From Acanthosoma haemorrhoidale (lineage: Eukaryota > Arthropoda > Insecta > Hemiptera > Acanthosomatidae): a stretch of 64,000 bases of DNA. Positions within the stretch are counted from its first letter, which is position 1. Every line of letters begins with the position of its first letter. Below are positions 22,416-35,769 of the stretch, piece after piece. Under the pieces are notes generated by a model, which saw only the letters and a program-made list of their open reading frames with translations, had not been told where the DNA came from and ran no database searches. The stretch covers positions 78,631,341 through 78,695,340 of the forward strand of contig OV884015.1 of assembly GCA_930367205.1 (NCBI GenBank), given 5' to 3'. The translations under genes were made by a program, and so were the position numbers.

Positions 22416-23693
22416 CCTTAAATCTTCCTACTGCTTACCTCCAACGACTATTCTGATTAGTTCTACAGAAAAAGTTTATTATTAAATTTGTGTAACAATT
22501 GCCTTGTTGTAAATTTAATGAAAACAATTACTATTCATTTTTACATGGGCTCATGAGTTTGAAGTGAAATGAAGTGATTTCTGAAATAAATATTTTATTT
22601 TATATAATTACTGTGATGTCATTTATGTACTCGTAAAGAACCTTTATTCCTCAATAATACCAGTGTCTGTCTCTTTTCTCTATAATATAAGGTTATCGTA
22701 CTTACCTTTTCTTAGAAATAGACCCTTGGTCACATTTTTATTATGTGTCTTATGCCTGATGTATTTTCTTCAATTTTCATCAACCGAGTGTTAAATAAAA
22801 TAGTACTATCCACTTCATGTGTTTTCTCATAAACGAATTTATTTTATATGGACTTCTAAATTTTGCAACAAACTAATTGTGTGTGCTAATTAGGCGAGTT
22901 AGACATCATTAAAAGAATAAATTTATTTTTGTACAATTATTTCAAGGATTTATTTAATGCATGATAGACTGCAATCAAACACATGTGTTTTTATGGTTTA
23001 TAGTGAGTCAGGAAACGTTTACTTTGCATCACTCCCATTTAAAAAAAGTGGATTCTATAGTCTTATTTTTGAATTTTACCCTGCTTATTTTGCACCCAAT
23101 TGCCCTTCAGATTAGGCATTTTAAGCATCTTTCAGATTAGGGCGTTGTCCGTTGCTGAAAATAATCACTCTTGTGTAGGATTCAGCTAAGTAGAAAGAGG
23201 AAAAGACACAGAACCAACGACTAAGCAAAGCCAATAAAGCAGTCTGTGAAGAGTTAGTGCTGTACAACAGACAACCCCACCATTCTCATGCAAATCCTCC
23301 CAAGGAGCTTATAATGAGGGCCGCTAATGTGCCTTTGTCCGGTGTCTTTATTACGCACTGAACAACCTAAGCCTCTTTGTCGGTATCTCGACAGGTATAA
23401 AAAATATTTTGGTATTTTATGAGTTCATTGCTTCTTTCCAAATACCTCAATCTCAATGTTTTCAATTATAAATCCGCCAAATATTACGTCTATCATTCTC
23501 CTCTATATCCCCTGCTTAAAAACAGCTCTCTCAGATAAGTACATTCGATTCTCTGAGAAATTTCTACCATCAAAAATCTTTTTCGAGTCTATATTTTATC
23601 TCTCCTAATTATAAATGTATGCTCACTAGTACCCTTAGACAATGTAAAGTCAATCTACTTAACTCAATATCTATTTCTTTATATTCAAACTCG
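22416..23693. other. AT-rich stretch, nothing recognised
   Basis: No coding exon or named repeat recognised. Confidence 0.4.
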
Positions 23694-23960
23694 TGGTAAT
23701 CGTTGGGTAGAAAGATGTTTAGGAAGGAAGAGGGAGGATATTAAAGAAGGATTAGGAACTTATGATATCTGAGACGACTCTAAATAAAACTCTAGAATTT
23801 AGCTCGTACTGAGAGCGCGCACATGTTGCTTGGGTGCATCGCCAAGTTGCTACTTATTGCTAAGAGCTCTGGTTTAGAAAGAAGACCTACGCTGCCAATA
23901 GGGGAAGGTCTCCTAGTGCAAAAAAATATCCTCCTAATCATGGGTCAGATTGCCGTGACC
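23694..23960 (+). repeat. Dispersed repeat C, copy 2
   Basis: It starts GGTAATCGTTGGGTAGAAAG, continues with a purine-rich block GATATTAAAGAAGGATTAGG (shared with 40128-40265), and ends AGGTCTCCTAGTG followed by an A run and CCTAATCATGGGTCAGATTG (shared with 9457-9672). It links the other two members and looks like the most complete copy. Confidence 0.6.
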
Positions 23961-25089
23961 AGCTAAACCCCTAAACTATCTGAATAGGTCTTCCAACACT
24001 GTGTACAGATGATGTTAACACTCCTTTCAAATCAACCTAATTATAATACATACATTTAGTGTGATTCGGACATCTCATTACTATACACGTCTGTTGCTTA
24101 AACAATAACGTTTAAGTCCGATCGTTAATTACAAATCACACTTCCGGTATAATCCTTGCAAACTGGTTTGTTTCTCATTTCCCCTGCCTTTCATTCCTCC
24201 CAAGTCACACTTAATGCCATGTTGCTCCTCTGATTGAATTTCTTACTTCTACAAAGCCTTTGTATAGTCAAAAATTCTAAGTATAGTGAATAATTATACC
24301 CTCACCAGTTTATTAATTTATCAAAACAATACACGAAATTTGAAGTATAATAACAATAACATTCAAGATAATAATGGGCTGCTTATAAATAAGTAGCTAG
24401 AGAATATCAAGATCTTAAATGCAAAACGTAGCAACCCATCAAATAAAAAAAAACGTTATGAATACCCAAATGTATACAGATAGAATTGATTGAAGTAATA
24501 AATGTATTTTTATTTAAAAATGTACACGTACAATATACAACTTTTCTCTTTTACTTAAATAATTTCTTGTAGAAAAATTAATCCTTGCCCAAATGGGGTG
24601 ATGGGGATTGTGACCTTCATAGAAGTGATTTCCATAGAAAGCATATTTTAATGTCCAATGCACTCACATATGCAAATACTATAATGTACTACCAATATAA
24701 AGACATATTTTTCAATTGAGTATAAGTCCGAATGTTAACGAATTTACAGTAGTAACTGAATACGAATAATACAGAATATAGCATCCTTTTATCAACCTGT
24801 TGAATAAGTTCCATATAAAACCATTTTTCACCTGACACTTCCTGAGCCAGAAAAAAAAAAAAAGATTGATGATACAGACTCAAATTGGCGTTTTACGAAC
24901 CATTGATGGAAATCTTTAACAGGGATATTACGCTCCTCGTACATGGTTGGTTCCAACCAATTTGCTACGCTAGAAAAACACCCCTATACAGGAGGGGCTA
25001 CCCCTCTTACACAGGGGAATCAGTTTATACTTTATAAACCCCGTTAAATCTACCCCCTTCTCCCTTATCAGTTAACAATGATGTAGCAA
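23961..25089. other. AT-rich stretch, nothing recognised
   Basis: Near 24975-25015 there are imperfect CCCC/GGGG hairpins next to the Tc1 relic; they may be part of its decayed end. Confidence 0.35.
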
Positions 25090-25705
25090 CATTATCTTTC
25101 TACATTCCGAGCCCACATCATTGAAATATTGCAGAGCAAACCTTACACGTCCCCTCATAGATTATTCTGCAGAAAATAAAATTTTTGCCAATAAATGGTG
25201 CAAAAGGGATCACGTACTGGATAATATCCCTCACATACAAATCGCCATTAAGAGAAGGCCTCTGGAACACGTGGAGCTCTGTGTTGAACACCATCATTGA
25301 ACCACGTCCGAATTGAACTCTTCCAGTGACATTACACTCAGCGTAGCGCTCATTAGACCTTCGGTAAACTCACAATCCGCCCCTTTGGGGTATTAAGAGT
25401 GAAGCGTGAATTATCTGAAAACAGCGCAACAGGGCGTTACTCCATTTGTTTTCACTCCGCATAAGGTGTTCCAAATTCCATGTTCTCTGATCAACCATGA
25501 CCGTTATGCTGATCTCTGAGATCCACTTCAGCAAGTCTTCATCTAACAGTTTCTGCACTTGTTCATACAGCTCGATTAGTATCAATGTCCCAGTAGCAGT
25601 CTCTGAACAGAGTAGTTTCTGGTAAAAACCTTGCATGAACTGCATATCTTTACCTTCGCCGTCTTTCACCGAAGTAAACATACGGACTACTTCCTTGACC
25701 GTCAA
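25090..25705 (-). pseudogene. Tc1-like transposase pseudogene
   Basis: Minus-strand reading across three frames gives a WNLEHLMRSE segment, then WSNALFSDNSRFTLNTPKG (first catalytic Asp region; the family usually has SDES). RRSNERYAECN, FGRGSMMV, LNGDLYVRDI, PFAPFIGKNFIF and YFNDVG follow in Tc1 order. At least two frameshifts and the loss of the QDNA and DLNPIE blocks make it non-functional. The 111-codon frame annotated by simple ORF finding covers only the N-terminal third. Terminal inverted repeats were not located. Confidence 0.85.
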
Positions 25706-27957
25706 AACATTTTTTAAACTAAAATTAAAAAAAAAACTTTCGCTAAATTTTTAGGGATTAGATACACAAGAAATCGAAATATCGAATAAAAATAAACTTT
25801 TAGTTTTAGATTACCCAATAAAGTAAAGGATAACATTATAGGGAACTCTTTATTAAAAAAAAAAAAGTCACTTCCCTTAAAAAATGTATGTTTAAATATT
25901 ATTTTTATTATTTTATTGTGCGCATATGCTTTTATTAGTTTTATAACGAATTTTTCTTAGTACACCACTTTTTTTTGCATGTGGTAGTGTGCTTATATAA
26001 GTAATTGCTGTTTTCATTCATTTGCAAGCTTCTAAACTGAAGCAATAGTTTATCAAGGCATTATTAACCTACAGATTGCCATCCATGACCCTGGTAACAT
26101 CCCCTGGTGATAATAAAGATTAAATTCCTAAGACAGAACAAATTCACTTGGGCGTACTGCGATCTCCTGACTACAGGATACACAGTATAATAAAGCACTT
26201 AAAGGTTTCTTGAAAATTGTAAGAGTAGCCACAATAATTTATTAAAAAGTGTTGTGCACAATTTTTCAAACAGAAAGAAGACACGTAAAGATGTTCATTT
26301 TATCCTTAAGGGCCACTAGAAATTAGGCCTTTAGTTTCAGGTTCTTTTTGTTTTTACTTGTAAATAATGTATTATTTTAGTTTTTCAAATTAATGGTATT
26401 TTAGATGTAGTTTTGAAGTGCTCTGACGTCTCGCAACTATATGTAATGGTCACATGTACATTAAATCAAATAACACGGGTTTATTGTAATACAGCCGTTT
26501 CAAAATCGGTTTTTGATTCCTACTAAGACAGCTTACATCTTCATTCCACTCGAGGAGAAGCAATATATGCAAAAACTGTTAGAAGACTTACTGTAGTTAA
26601 TATAAGCCCTCAGAGGCCGGCATCATGACCATTGTAGACCAGAGTACATCGTAGAGCTCGTTTGGAATTTGCTCGGGAATAGCTTACGTAGACGACTGAA
26701 AACGAGGAAATCCTTCTCCTCCGTCATAAAACATTAGTCTACAATGACATATTGTGACCTGAACTAATTTATGTTCAACTTAGCCTGCAATACCTGAAGT
26801 CCTTACCTAAGTAAGTACTTTTCTCCTTAAGTTCAGGCGTTCTCCTAATTTGTTTGAAGGGCACGAGAATGCGGTCTGCCTAAAGCACCAGCCAATTTAA
26901 GAAAAATTTATGAAGATAACGAGCTTATGAAGGTGTTGTTTAAAACCTAAATTATACCATATCTTATGATCTATTATTTCGTAAGGATACCATGAATAGT
27001 ATGCAATACAAAGATAAAAGTAATAGTTTAAATTATGTAGCATCTTCACAGACGAGGTAGTAGACCAGGTAGTCACAGGTAACCAGGCTTAGGCTAAACC
27101 GATTTGCCCTCTTTCCAGTAAGAGTAGGCTTCAGTGTATTCAAAGTAGCAAAGGTGCTTCGTCCGGCTGAAATGACATATGAATGTTATCTACATAGTTT
27201 AAACCATTTGTGATCTACTATACAATTTGAAATTAAAAAAAATACAAATAAATTAATTATAAAGCACGATACAAATCAGTATTCAATCTAATCGAGGAGG
27301 GGATGCTTAACAGTTTATAGATAAGATCAATAGATGCATTTTTTTCAACAGCATCGAGGAAAGTGTCATGAACACGAATCAAAAATCTACTCCAATCCAT
27401 AGAGTTTTTCGGGCAAGGCAGGCAACTTTTCTCTAGTGCGAGTATTCGGATCAATTTTAATTTCAAAACCATCTTCATTTTCCATTTTCCTTAATCACTT
27501 AGTAATAAAGAAGAAGTATTTTTTCTTCTCGTGGGAATTGCAAATACACATTATAATAATTAAGTAACTATATTAATATCATTGTGTGATGAGCACAATA
27601 CAATTGCTATGATGCAATTATATGAGGTTTGTTATTCTTTTTCAAATTTCATGAAATCTTTGATGGGATTATAGAGCGTTAAATAACGGGTTATTTTGAT
27701 TTTTAATATTGTTATAAAATTTGATTTGTTATCCTGGTATATAATCAACTAGTGTTTCTCTATTTTATCTTTAAGTCAAATCTTTTAAGTTATTCTAGAT
27801 TCTTTGATTTTTCTAGGTTTCAATTAAGTCAAGCACTTAAGATATTGCAGACTAGGTGAAACATAAAGTAGTTCACGTCACAATATGTCTTCGTAGACAA
27901 ATATTTTATGACGGAGAAGAAGGTTTTGGACGTTCTTATGATTGTTTATAGCATTGT
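25706..27957. other. AT-rich stretch, nothing recognised
   Basis: A 73-codon minus-strand frame at 27257-27478 has no recognisable family and no splice context. Otherwise empty to my reading. Confidence 0.4.
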
Positions 27958-28078
27958 CTGAGCAAAGCTTTAATGGGGGTGGTATATGTGGAGTTTATAC
28001 ATCATTGTGTAAAGTCACATTTAAGACATCCCGTGATATAATGGTGATTATTCGTAGTAGTATTGGTTCAAATATTCT
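27958..28078 (+). repeat. Inverted repeat pair, left arm
   Basis: It shares GGTATATGTGGAGTT, ACATCATTG-GTAAAGTC and ATGGTGATTATTCGTAG with the reverse complement of 28971-29082. The two arms are diverged but collinear. Confidence 0.6.
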
Positions 28079-28970
28079 GCCGAATATTCTGGTTTGTAAG
28101 TATACGATTCAAACGGGCACGAAGACGTATTTTTCATTTCCAATGGTGCTAAAAGTAACTCGAATTATTAAAAAGTAATTAATTACATAAAAGGTCTCTA
28201 TGGAATCAGGTTTAAAAGAGATACGTTGTATTTAATTGCAGTCACAAGTAGTAGTAAATACTTGACAGATTTAATCGTGCATTTTTCTTTGTGAATCCCC
28301 TAGAAATGGCTTTTGTCTTCTACCAAGAACAAGGAAAATTGGTACATCATATGTGAAACCACCATATTTGAGTTTTATTTAAGGAGCTGAAAGTGAATGG
28401 AAATAATTCGGTCTTATAAGGTGTTTGAACTCAGTACGTTCAAGTCATTACGCTCGCCACATCATAAGACATTGTCACCACAGCACCTTACGCAATTGAC
28501 GCACCCAAGTCTGCACGACCTAACAGTTACGTGGGAGAGCTGTCATCAGGCAAAGCACCATCGAGTCGGACTGACATGTCCCAGTGTGGAGATTCCAAAA
28601 CATATATCCCACAGTTGCATAATTATGTTACGAATGTAATAAATCAACATAATTTAATGCGATTATTTGTTGAGCCAAATGGGAACGCTGGTATGCAGGT
28701 ACATCTGCAGGGGCGATAACTTGTCTGTTTTACGACAGGGTTCGTGAAAATGATTCATTCTAAACGAGATATTTTTATTGGTGTATCGGTCCCATGTTAT
28801 TCATTATATTTCATAGCCCCTCCATTTTATTATTTATAATCATTATTAATAAACAACCAAAGTTATTGCCAACATCGGGACTCAAACCATATTATGGAAA
28901 ATACATCCTCGAGCCCATTTGAAGCGTAGTTATACAAAAAAGGGAAGAGCTCACTCCTAGCTATTATGTA
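28079..28970. other. Spacer of inverted repeat, partly GC-richer
   Basis: The part at 28400-28640 is GC-richer and in one frame contains GKAPSSRTD, faintly like the GKAPGxDxI fingers motif of LINE reverse transcriptases. The support is too weak for a call. Confidence 0.3.
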
Positions 28971-29082
28971 AATATTCCAACCAATACAGCTACGAATAAT
29001 CACCATTTGCCTTTTCAAGCATGAGACTTTACCCAATGATGTACCAACTCCACACATACAACCTGCATAAAAGCCCTGTACA
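28971..29082 (-). repeat. Inverted repeat pair, right arm
   Basis: The reverse complement matches 27958-28078 (GTATGTGTGGAGTT...ATGGTGATTATTCGTAG). Together the arms enclose about 890 bp. This could be a dispersed family in opposite orientations or the ends of a decayed foldback element. Confidence 0.6.
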
Positions 29083-31301
29083 GAAAATTTTACAATATTA
29101 AAAATTCAAATATTGGAACCATCCCAAATATTAACTGAAGTTAGTTAGCTCACTCAGAGCCCCGAGTAAATATAAGGCAGGTCATGGGGTTGACTCCCGT
29201 TCTTGCTAATAACGTTACCTTAGGCTGCTAATTATTAATAGTGATTCATTTTATTTGAATGTTAAAGCCAAATCCAAGAACCCCTTGACACATGAAGAAT
29301 GATTTTCGGTAAAATAAAACAACGGAAAGCATGGACAATTTTTTTTCTTCTTTTGGTTCAACCGAAACTTTAATTAATATAGCTTTTAACTAAAGGGAAA
29401 AATAAATAAATATTATATTTATAGCTTCAGAGCTAAGTGAAAACTTGACAGACGGTGAAATATGGCCGAAATCATCCTTAAATTTTTTTTTACTTTCCAA
29501 TCTCAGAATCATATATAATTAAGTCCTTAAATCCACTAACTAAAGAAGAAAATAACACCATATTTACGTTCATAAGAATACCAAACATAATTTATGACAA
29601 TAGTGCAACATTTCAAACAAAATTATCCATGCTCTTACTTATTTTAATATATTATTCTTTCATGTATCATTCACTTACTGATTAATGTGTTATTTAATTA
29701 GAATTTCTTAATTTTCCGATCATTAAAGATTTATTTCTTAAACGACTCGTCAATATAATAGTAAATAGTGTATTAGCACTAAGCCACCACAATATTTTAT
29801 TATTGCTATATATGTAACACTGAAATCAGAGGTCAATATCCTCCGATTCATGACGGTAAAACCAATCAGGTCAGAAAAAAAACGAGTATTTGCTGAAGTG
29901 TACCGGTCTGTATCAAAATAGAGAAATGAGTCCGGTGAGCTTCAAACTATGTGAGCAATAAATGAGAAGACACCTTTTTTTGTTTTATTATCGATTTTAA
30001 GATACTCAAAAATCTGAAGTGATTTCTAAGAAAAACAAACTTAAGTACCTTACACCTCTGGACTACACGCCTTTAAAACGTTTTGAGGTTTTAAAAGAAA
30101 GTGATGACGGTTATTGGGCTAAAGGCAATAACACCAGGAGAAACGAAATACGGTAATATGCTACTACAGATGGCCTATTTACTTTTTGAAACTCACACAA
30201 GAATAGGATTCGATTAAAGAATCTCAAGTTAAACATAAAAACAATACATATGAAGTTTATGTAAGCTATGTCAAAAAATAGTTGAACCTGAGATGACAAG
30301 TAGATCTAATAGATTTGTGGTCTCACATTGAAGATGATTTATAATGTTACATCAAGATCTTATTTATGTAAATACGATCAGGTTCCATTTACTTTCTCAA
30401 CATCAAACACTATTCATTGCTAAATGAAAAAAATCCCTTGTGATAGTAAGGAATAAAGATGTTTTGTCTTACTCCAAACAACGCGGAGAGTCTTGACAGT
30501 CATTGGAAAATACTGATAATTCCATTAAGTGCAGTTTTTGATGGCAACATTCATATATTAGGTATATATAACGTTTTTAATAAAAGTAATGATATGTTAT
30601 TATTATACTTTCTGTAATTCTGTTTTTGACACAGGATTTACAACAATTGTATAACAAACATGCTCACGAATAGTCAACACACGAATACCCTTTCAGGGGA
30701 AGTAAATAATGTTTTGGTCTGATGTAATTTCACCCATGCCTTGGCATCAATCTCATTTGAAATTGATCAATCCTAATGAGAAAGTCATAAGTCTTCACGA
30801 AAGCTGGAGTTGTTCTGGGCTTTGATCTTAGAGGAGGTTCCGTCTTTCAGATCCAGAGCTCTCAGACTGTCAGGCTCTTGCTTTTAACCAACACACAAGC
30901 TTCTTCAGCCTTTGTGTTTTCTCGTCAGATGTTTTTATTTATGTTTCTTCCCTTGAGAACAAGATTTTTTCATATTCCGGCAAATTTGGTTCACGCTTTC
31001 CCCCAAATATCTGTCTAACGCAACACAGTAATATTTACTAGTACATTCATGATCCAGAAGTCTCACAATTGTTTTTATTTTTTTTGAAACCTATTTTAAA
31101 ATTTCGTACCGACTGTAATGAATTATAAGCTATCGAGGTACATTAGCTGAGTTGACTAATGGTCTGACTTTCTTAAAGCCCTATTAAACTTATCCAATTT
31201 ATTAGCAACTGTAAAAAAGTTATTCAACATTTACGGGAAAATGTTTCTACTTGAAAAGATTCAAAGTTTTGTTCTTGTGAGCTGTATACATCAAACAAGA
31301 A
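29083..31301. other. AT-rich stretch, nothing recognised
   Basis: No coding exon or family match found. Confidence 0.4.
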
Positions 31302-31309
31302 TATAATCA

Positions 31310-31789
31310 TTATTAATCAGAGGTTAAAGAACGACAAACTGCACCCGTTCTCGGTTTGCCATCGGTGGATGAACTCATCCACCAGAGACAAATCAAGTTT
31401 TTTGACTCATTTCAGCAACTCACAAATCCAGTGTTTAACACTAGCCTAACTTTCCCCACCACCCGTCCCGCATCGATGGCAACAGAAAAAGTTGGTGGAA
31501 AAAGTTAGGTTAATATTTAGTTATTGTTAGATGTAAGTTAGTTTTAAGTCTATAATAAATAAGGTAAGCCCCATAACTTTTTAAAGACGTTCAATAAATT
31601 AATGTGTTATGTACATCATTATACTTTTATACAATCGCAGGTCACAATGTATAATAATTAGAAATTGTATAAAATGTAGCAATATATAATGATAGCAGTA
31701 AATTATATCTTTGAAGCAATTGTAAATAGATTAATTTGTAGAATCTATATTTCGTAACAAAAGGAGAAGGAAAAAAAACAGTAATCATT
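31310..31789 (+). mobile_element. Family B LINE, 3' fragment
   Basis: It contains the last codons of B ORF2 in a shifted, mutated frame (landmarks ATCAAGTTTTTTGACTCATT and CGCATCGATGGCAACAG), then the B 3' UTR and a short A-rich end. TAATCATT occurs just upstream (31302-31309) and just after the tail, a possible TSD. A second B copy begins about 55 bp downstream in the same orientation. Confidence 0.8.
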
Positions 31790-31844
31790 CATTCTCATAA
31801 ATCCCTATATACACTATAAATATTTATCCTTTCGTCCCACGAAG

Positions 31845-33984
31845 TAGAACTATCGTCGGGCTGACTGGGTCCTATGTCGATCGCAACTTTACCACCAATT
31901 GCATATTGTTCCTGTTCTCCACACTACAGAGGAAGTGGATCGACAGCTAGCTTTCCTGACCGAGGTTATCGTCGATGCAGCAAACACTGCTATCCCAAAG
32001 TTTAGCCCGAAGCCTCCCATGCTACAAAAACCACCGGACCATATTCCTCGACTTATTGCATTTCGCAATAATTAGAAAAATAACTGGTATAGAACAAGGA
32101 AAGTGGCACAAACAGCTTCAAGGCTTATATAGCGATTTCCGTAAGTTTTGGAAGCTCCTAAAGACTACTACCGAGAAGGAACCAGGTGTCCGTCTTCATG
32201 ACGGGGACACCCTCTACACATTGGAAGAACGGGCGAAAATACTGGCCGACCACTATACCACAGACAACGCCGCTAAGACAGGTAATTACCACGTACCTCA
32301 GCAGCTGGAGACCGGTCAGAACTACATGTTTGTCTCCCGAAATAGCTCAAGGCGATTCTTCGCCGGCGTAAGGGAAACCGAGCATCCGGTCGTGACGGGG
32401 TGCAAACGGTATTGCTGAAACAGCTGCCGAGGAGAGGGATTGCCCAACTCGTCAACCTGTACAATTCATGAATCAGGTTGCGATATTTCCCAACAGCATG
32501 GAAACAAGCTATCTTGTTCCCACTGCGCAAGCCCACAAAGAGAGGCGACCACCCAGCCCACTATCGCCCGATCAGACTCCTCCCTCACATGGGGAAAATT
32601 CTCGAAAAGATTATTGGAGAAGTTTTGTTTGGAAAATGCTATTATTCCGTACGTGCAGACAGGTTTTCAGGCTCATCTAAGTACAGAACATCCGCTTGTG
32701 AAGGTACAAACGGAAGCCACCCTCGGTATCAACATGAACACAGCTATGATGCTTGTTAGACTGCACGCAGGCTTTCGACTCAGTGTCCCACGGGATGCTG
32801 TGTCGACAGCTTTGTGACTGCGAATGCCCAGAGCAGCTATACACGATGTTGATTTCCTCCTTGAAGAACAGATCGGTGAGGGTACGGGTGGGTGATTGCC
32901 TCTCTAGCCCATTGCCTCTGACCTGTGGAGTTCCTCAAGTAGCGGTGCTGTCTCCGGTTATATTCAGCATGTACACATCTGAAATCGTTGGGACAAATTA
33001 TAACAAAGCGACGGTAATCGCTTTTGCCGACGACATTGCGGTTTACAGCAACAACATGAATGCACAAAGAGCACTCACACAGGCTGAGTCAGTTTGCAAC
33101 GTAATCAGTGACAGAATGGGTAAGTTGAACATTAGTATGAACGCCGGAAAGGCCGACTGCGTAATATTCTTTCTTCAAAAGGGGAAAAAAGCTTTGCCAA
33201 AATCATATAGTACAGGACGACAAGAGAACTCGCCAGTTTTCTTATTCTACTATCTGGGTATAAAAATGGATAGGCATCTCTATTTCTCTACTCATTTTAG
33301 TAATAAACTAAAAATAGTACGACAGAGGTCTTACCGGCTTTCGCACTTGCTAACTTCACCGAAACTGTCGCTACTTTTCAAACTGATGATCTATAAATGT
33401 GTGCTCCGGTCAGCTCTACTGTACGGTGCCCCGCTATTCACCTACTTGACTGTCGCTACAGCCACAAGTCTCCAACGTTTCCAGAATGGGATCATGCGAA
33501 AAGTGGTCCGACATACGTCTCTCGAGAGGTTAAAGAACGCAGACCTGCACCCGTTGCTTGATGTGCCGTCGGTGGATGAGTTCATGCGCCAGAGACACAT
33601 CAAGTTTTTTGACTCGTTGCAGCACCTAACCAACCCAGTGTTTAGCACTATGACCCCACCACTCCTCCCGCATCGATGGCAACAGACTGTCGGGGAAAAA
33701 ATAGATTAAGAATTAGTATGTAAGTTAGTTTTTAAGTTTTCTTTTGCTGTGATCAAAAAGGTGAGCCCCATCACTTTATAGAATCTTGGCAATGAAGCAA
33801 ATCCAAGTACTTTGTGTATCATTTTACTTATATTGATTATACAACTTCTATACCGATTCAAACCTTGTATAGAGTGTACCAATGGTACAGGACATATAAA
33901 ATGTAATATGTAAATAGATTCGCCTAAAAATCTATAGTAAATAAAAGTTTTGTCATTTTTGAAGGGGATTCGGTAAAAAAAAAA
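31845..33984 (+). mobile_element. Family B LINE, long decayed copy
   Basis: A Jockey-like LINE related to family A. Protein similarity to A ORF2 begins near residue 225 (RADWVLC versus EAKWDLY) and runs through the reverse transcriptase to the C-terminus. A 3' UTR with AATAGATTCGCCT-type sequence follows and ends in a short A run at 33975-33984. The 5' half, including ORF1 and the endonuclease, is absent. The 3' UTR lacks A's GC-rich hairpins. Confidence 0.88.
31848..33709 (+). pseudogene. Family B ORF2 reverse transcriptase pseudogene
   Basis: Several frames together encode a B-type ORF2 segment. The order is the PKFSPKPP linker (about 31990), a fingers region broken by frameshifts (32400-32750), palm motif A as LDCTQAFDSVSHG (32753 on), motif B GVPQVAVLSP, and the catalytic box as FADD near 33025. 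The C-terminal domain ends in GEKID at 33709. The last 318 codons are open. Motif B has V where the family usually has G (PQG), a further sign of decay. Confidence 0.85.
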
Positions 33985-34559
33985 GTGAAGCTTTGAAAGA
34001 AGAGGTTTATTGAATTGAGATACAGGGTTGATATAGTCAATCCGTTCGGGCTGCGGTATCAATTCTGTTATCTCTCCTTAAGTCTTATCAATATTTTCCC
34101 GCGCGTGAGTTTTGAGTGTAAACATTAGTTCGTACAGAGGACATGTTGGTTTGGACAAGATAGGACAATGGTACCAAGACAAAATAAAAGTTACCAACAG
34201 GATCATAGAATTAAAATTATTAATTTTGCAAATGGCAGTGTCTAGCACAGAAAAGTGTTTAAAAAGAAAAGTTGTTAAAAAAAAACATTCACAGAAAAGT
34301 TGTTTAAAAAAACAGTTGCCATTAGGTGTCTTCTATAGAGTCATCCAACGATAGAATCCAAGTAAGTCAGACAATTTTAAACAATCCATTATTTCATGTA
34401 TTAATAGAGAAGATAAAGTTTGTAACAAACAGACCAGCTATCCTTTTAGAAATAAACATAAACTATTATTTTATTAAACCCGCTTGGGGGCACTATTTGT
34501 AAGAGATTCAATTTGAATTAGTGTTTCTATGAAATTCTTTAAACATAGTAGGAGAAGGG
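33985..34559. other. AT-rich stretch, nothing recognised
   Basis: No gene seen. Confidence 0.4.
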
Positions 34560-34965
34560 TCAGAAGGGGTTGGCACAGAGGTGCTGAGGCTCTGGGTGGG
34601 CTGGGACAAAGCGAAAAAAAAAAGTTACCCAAAGTAAATCGAAAACACAAAGGGCTAATACAGAGGAGACCTCGGCCTTATTTCCATGGAAGTAAAGAGA
34701 TTTAATTAGTCGGGCTAAAGGGCGAAGGGCCGTCTTTAAACGCCCGCTGCAGGGTGTACATACAACTTCTATCGGATGAGTTCACGTGTGGTAAGGGTGG
34801 AAAATTTACATCGGATCCTGCCTTATGGGGTTGTTCGGCTGGCAATGGTCCTGTGTTTATCCTCTACTTCCGTGGGTGTTGGCACGGGAGAGGATTCTTC
34901 TGTCTCGCTCTTCCACTTACCGTGGAGAAAACCACCACCCCTGTTAAACCGTTAAATTAATTCAA
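34560..34965. other. Unassigned GC-richer block
   Basis: It contrasts in base composition with the AT-rich DNA on both sides and contains segments such as GGGCTAAAGGGCGAAGGGCC and CCGTGGGTGTTGGCACGGG. A 68-codon plus-strand frame (34754-34960) lies inside it. I do not recognise a protein or TE family. It sits between B fragments, so an unidentified transposon remnant is likely. Confidence 0.35.
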
Positions 34966-35003
34966 CTTTTATCTTTATAAAGGTATACGTAAGCTAACCC
35001 ATC

Positions 35004-35162
35004 AGGGCAAGAGAACTCACCGGATTTCTCCATGTACTATCTGAGTTTAAAAATAGATAGGCATCTCCATTTCTCTACTCATTTCAGTTACGAAATAGAA
35101 AAGATACGACACAGGTCGTACCGGCTTTACCAATTGCTAACTTCACCCAACTTGTCGCTGCG
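35004..35162 (+). mobile_element. Family B LINE, internal ORF2 fragment
   Basis: It matches 33220-33375 of the long B copy (CAAGAGAACTCACC, TAGGCATCTCCATTTCTCTACTC, GTACCGGCTTTACC) with substitutions. It has neither a B 5' nor a 3' end, so it is a deletion-generated fragment. Confidence 0.8.
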
Positions 35163-35769
35163 TCCATAAAGATCTCTAAAATTATAATGATTAACCCTAG
35201 AGTAAGCGATGAGTAATTATTTGCTAAATTGGTAACCGAAATTACCAAATGATTAATTCAATAATCTACAGTTTTTTTCTGCGAATACTAGAGGTTTGTG
35301 GGACCCATACTCCTCACAAGGCAAAATCAGGCTGCACAAGACCCTTTTTTATACAAAGGGATTAAAAGGGAAGTTCTAGAAGAACACTTCGAAGGTTTTT
35401 CGATCCTGGAAGGGAAGCACAAACCTAGCCGGAAAAAAATGGAGTTTCATGCCATTTTCGCTGAAGGTTGTCGTAAAAATGATTGAAAAATCTGAAAAAT
35501 CAATACGTGGTGTTTTTTTTTCAAATACGATTACAAAAAGTATGAAAAAAGTTTGAAGAAAATTCAGACTAGTTTCACCATTTTTTTAATTTCTCAAGAG
35601 CTCAAAAGCTATTTAACAAATGAGGTTTCCATATTATCTCGCACTTTAGTACAATTAAATTTTGAAAGCCAATTATGAAAAATAAGTATTTGATGATGTT
35701 TTCAATGCGTTTCATTCTGAACTATTTTTTAAAGAAAGTACAAATGTTTAGTGCCAACACACCCCCACT
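35163..35769. other. AT-rich stretch, nothing recognised
   Basis: A 62-codon plus-strand frame at 35298-35486 is not recognisable. Confidence 0.4.

Noticed and set aside
25370..25705. Standalone 111-residue protein
   Set aside because: It is the out-of-frame N-terminal part of the Tc1 transposase pseudogene; reading the neighbouring frames restores Tc1 motif order.
28531..28719. GKAPSSRTD as LINE fingers motif
   Set aside because: No neighbouring RT motifs in order; similarity could be chance.
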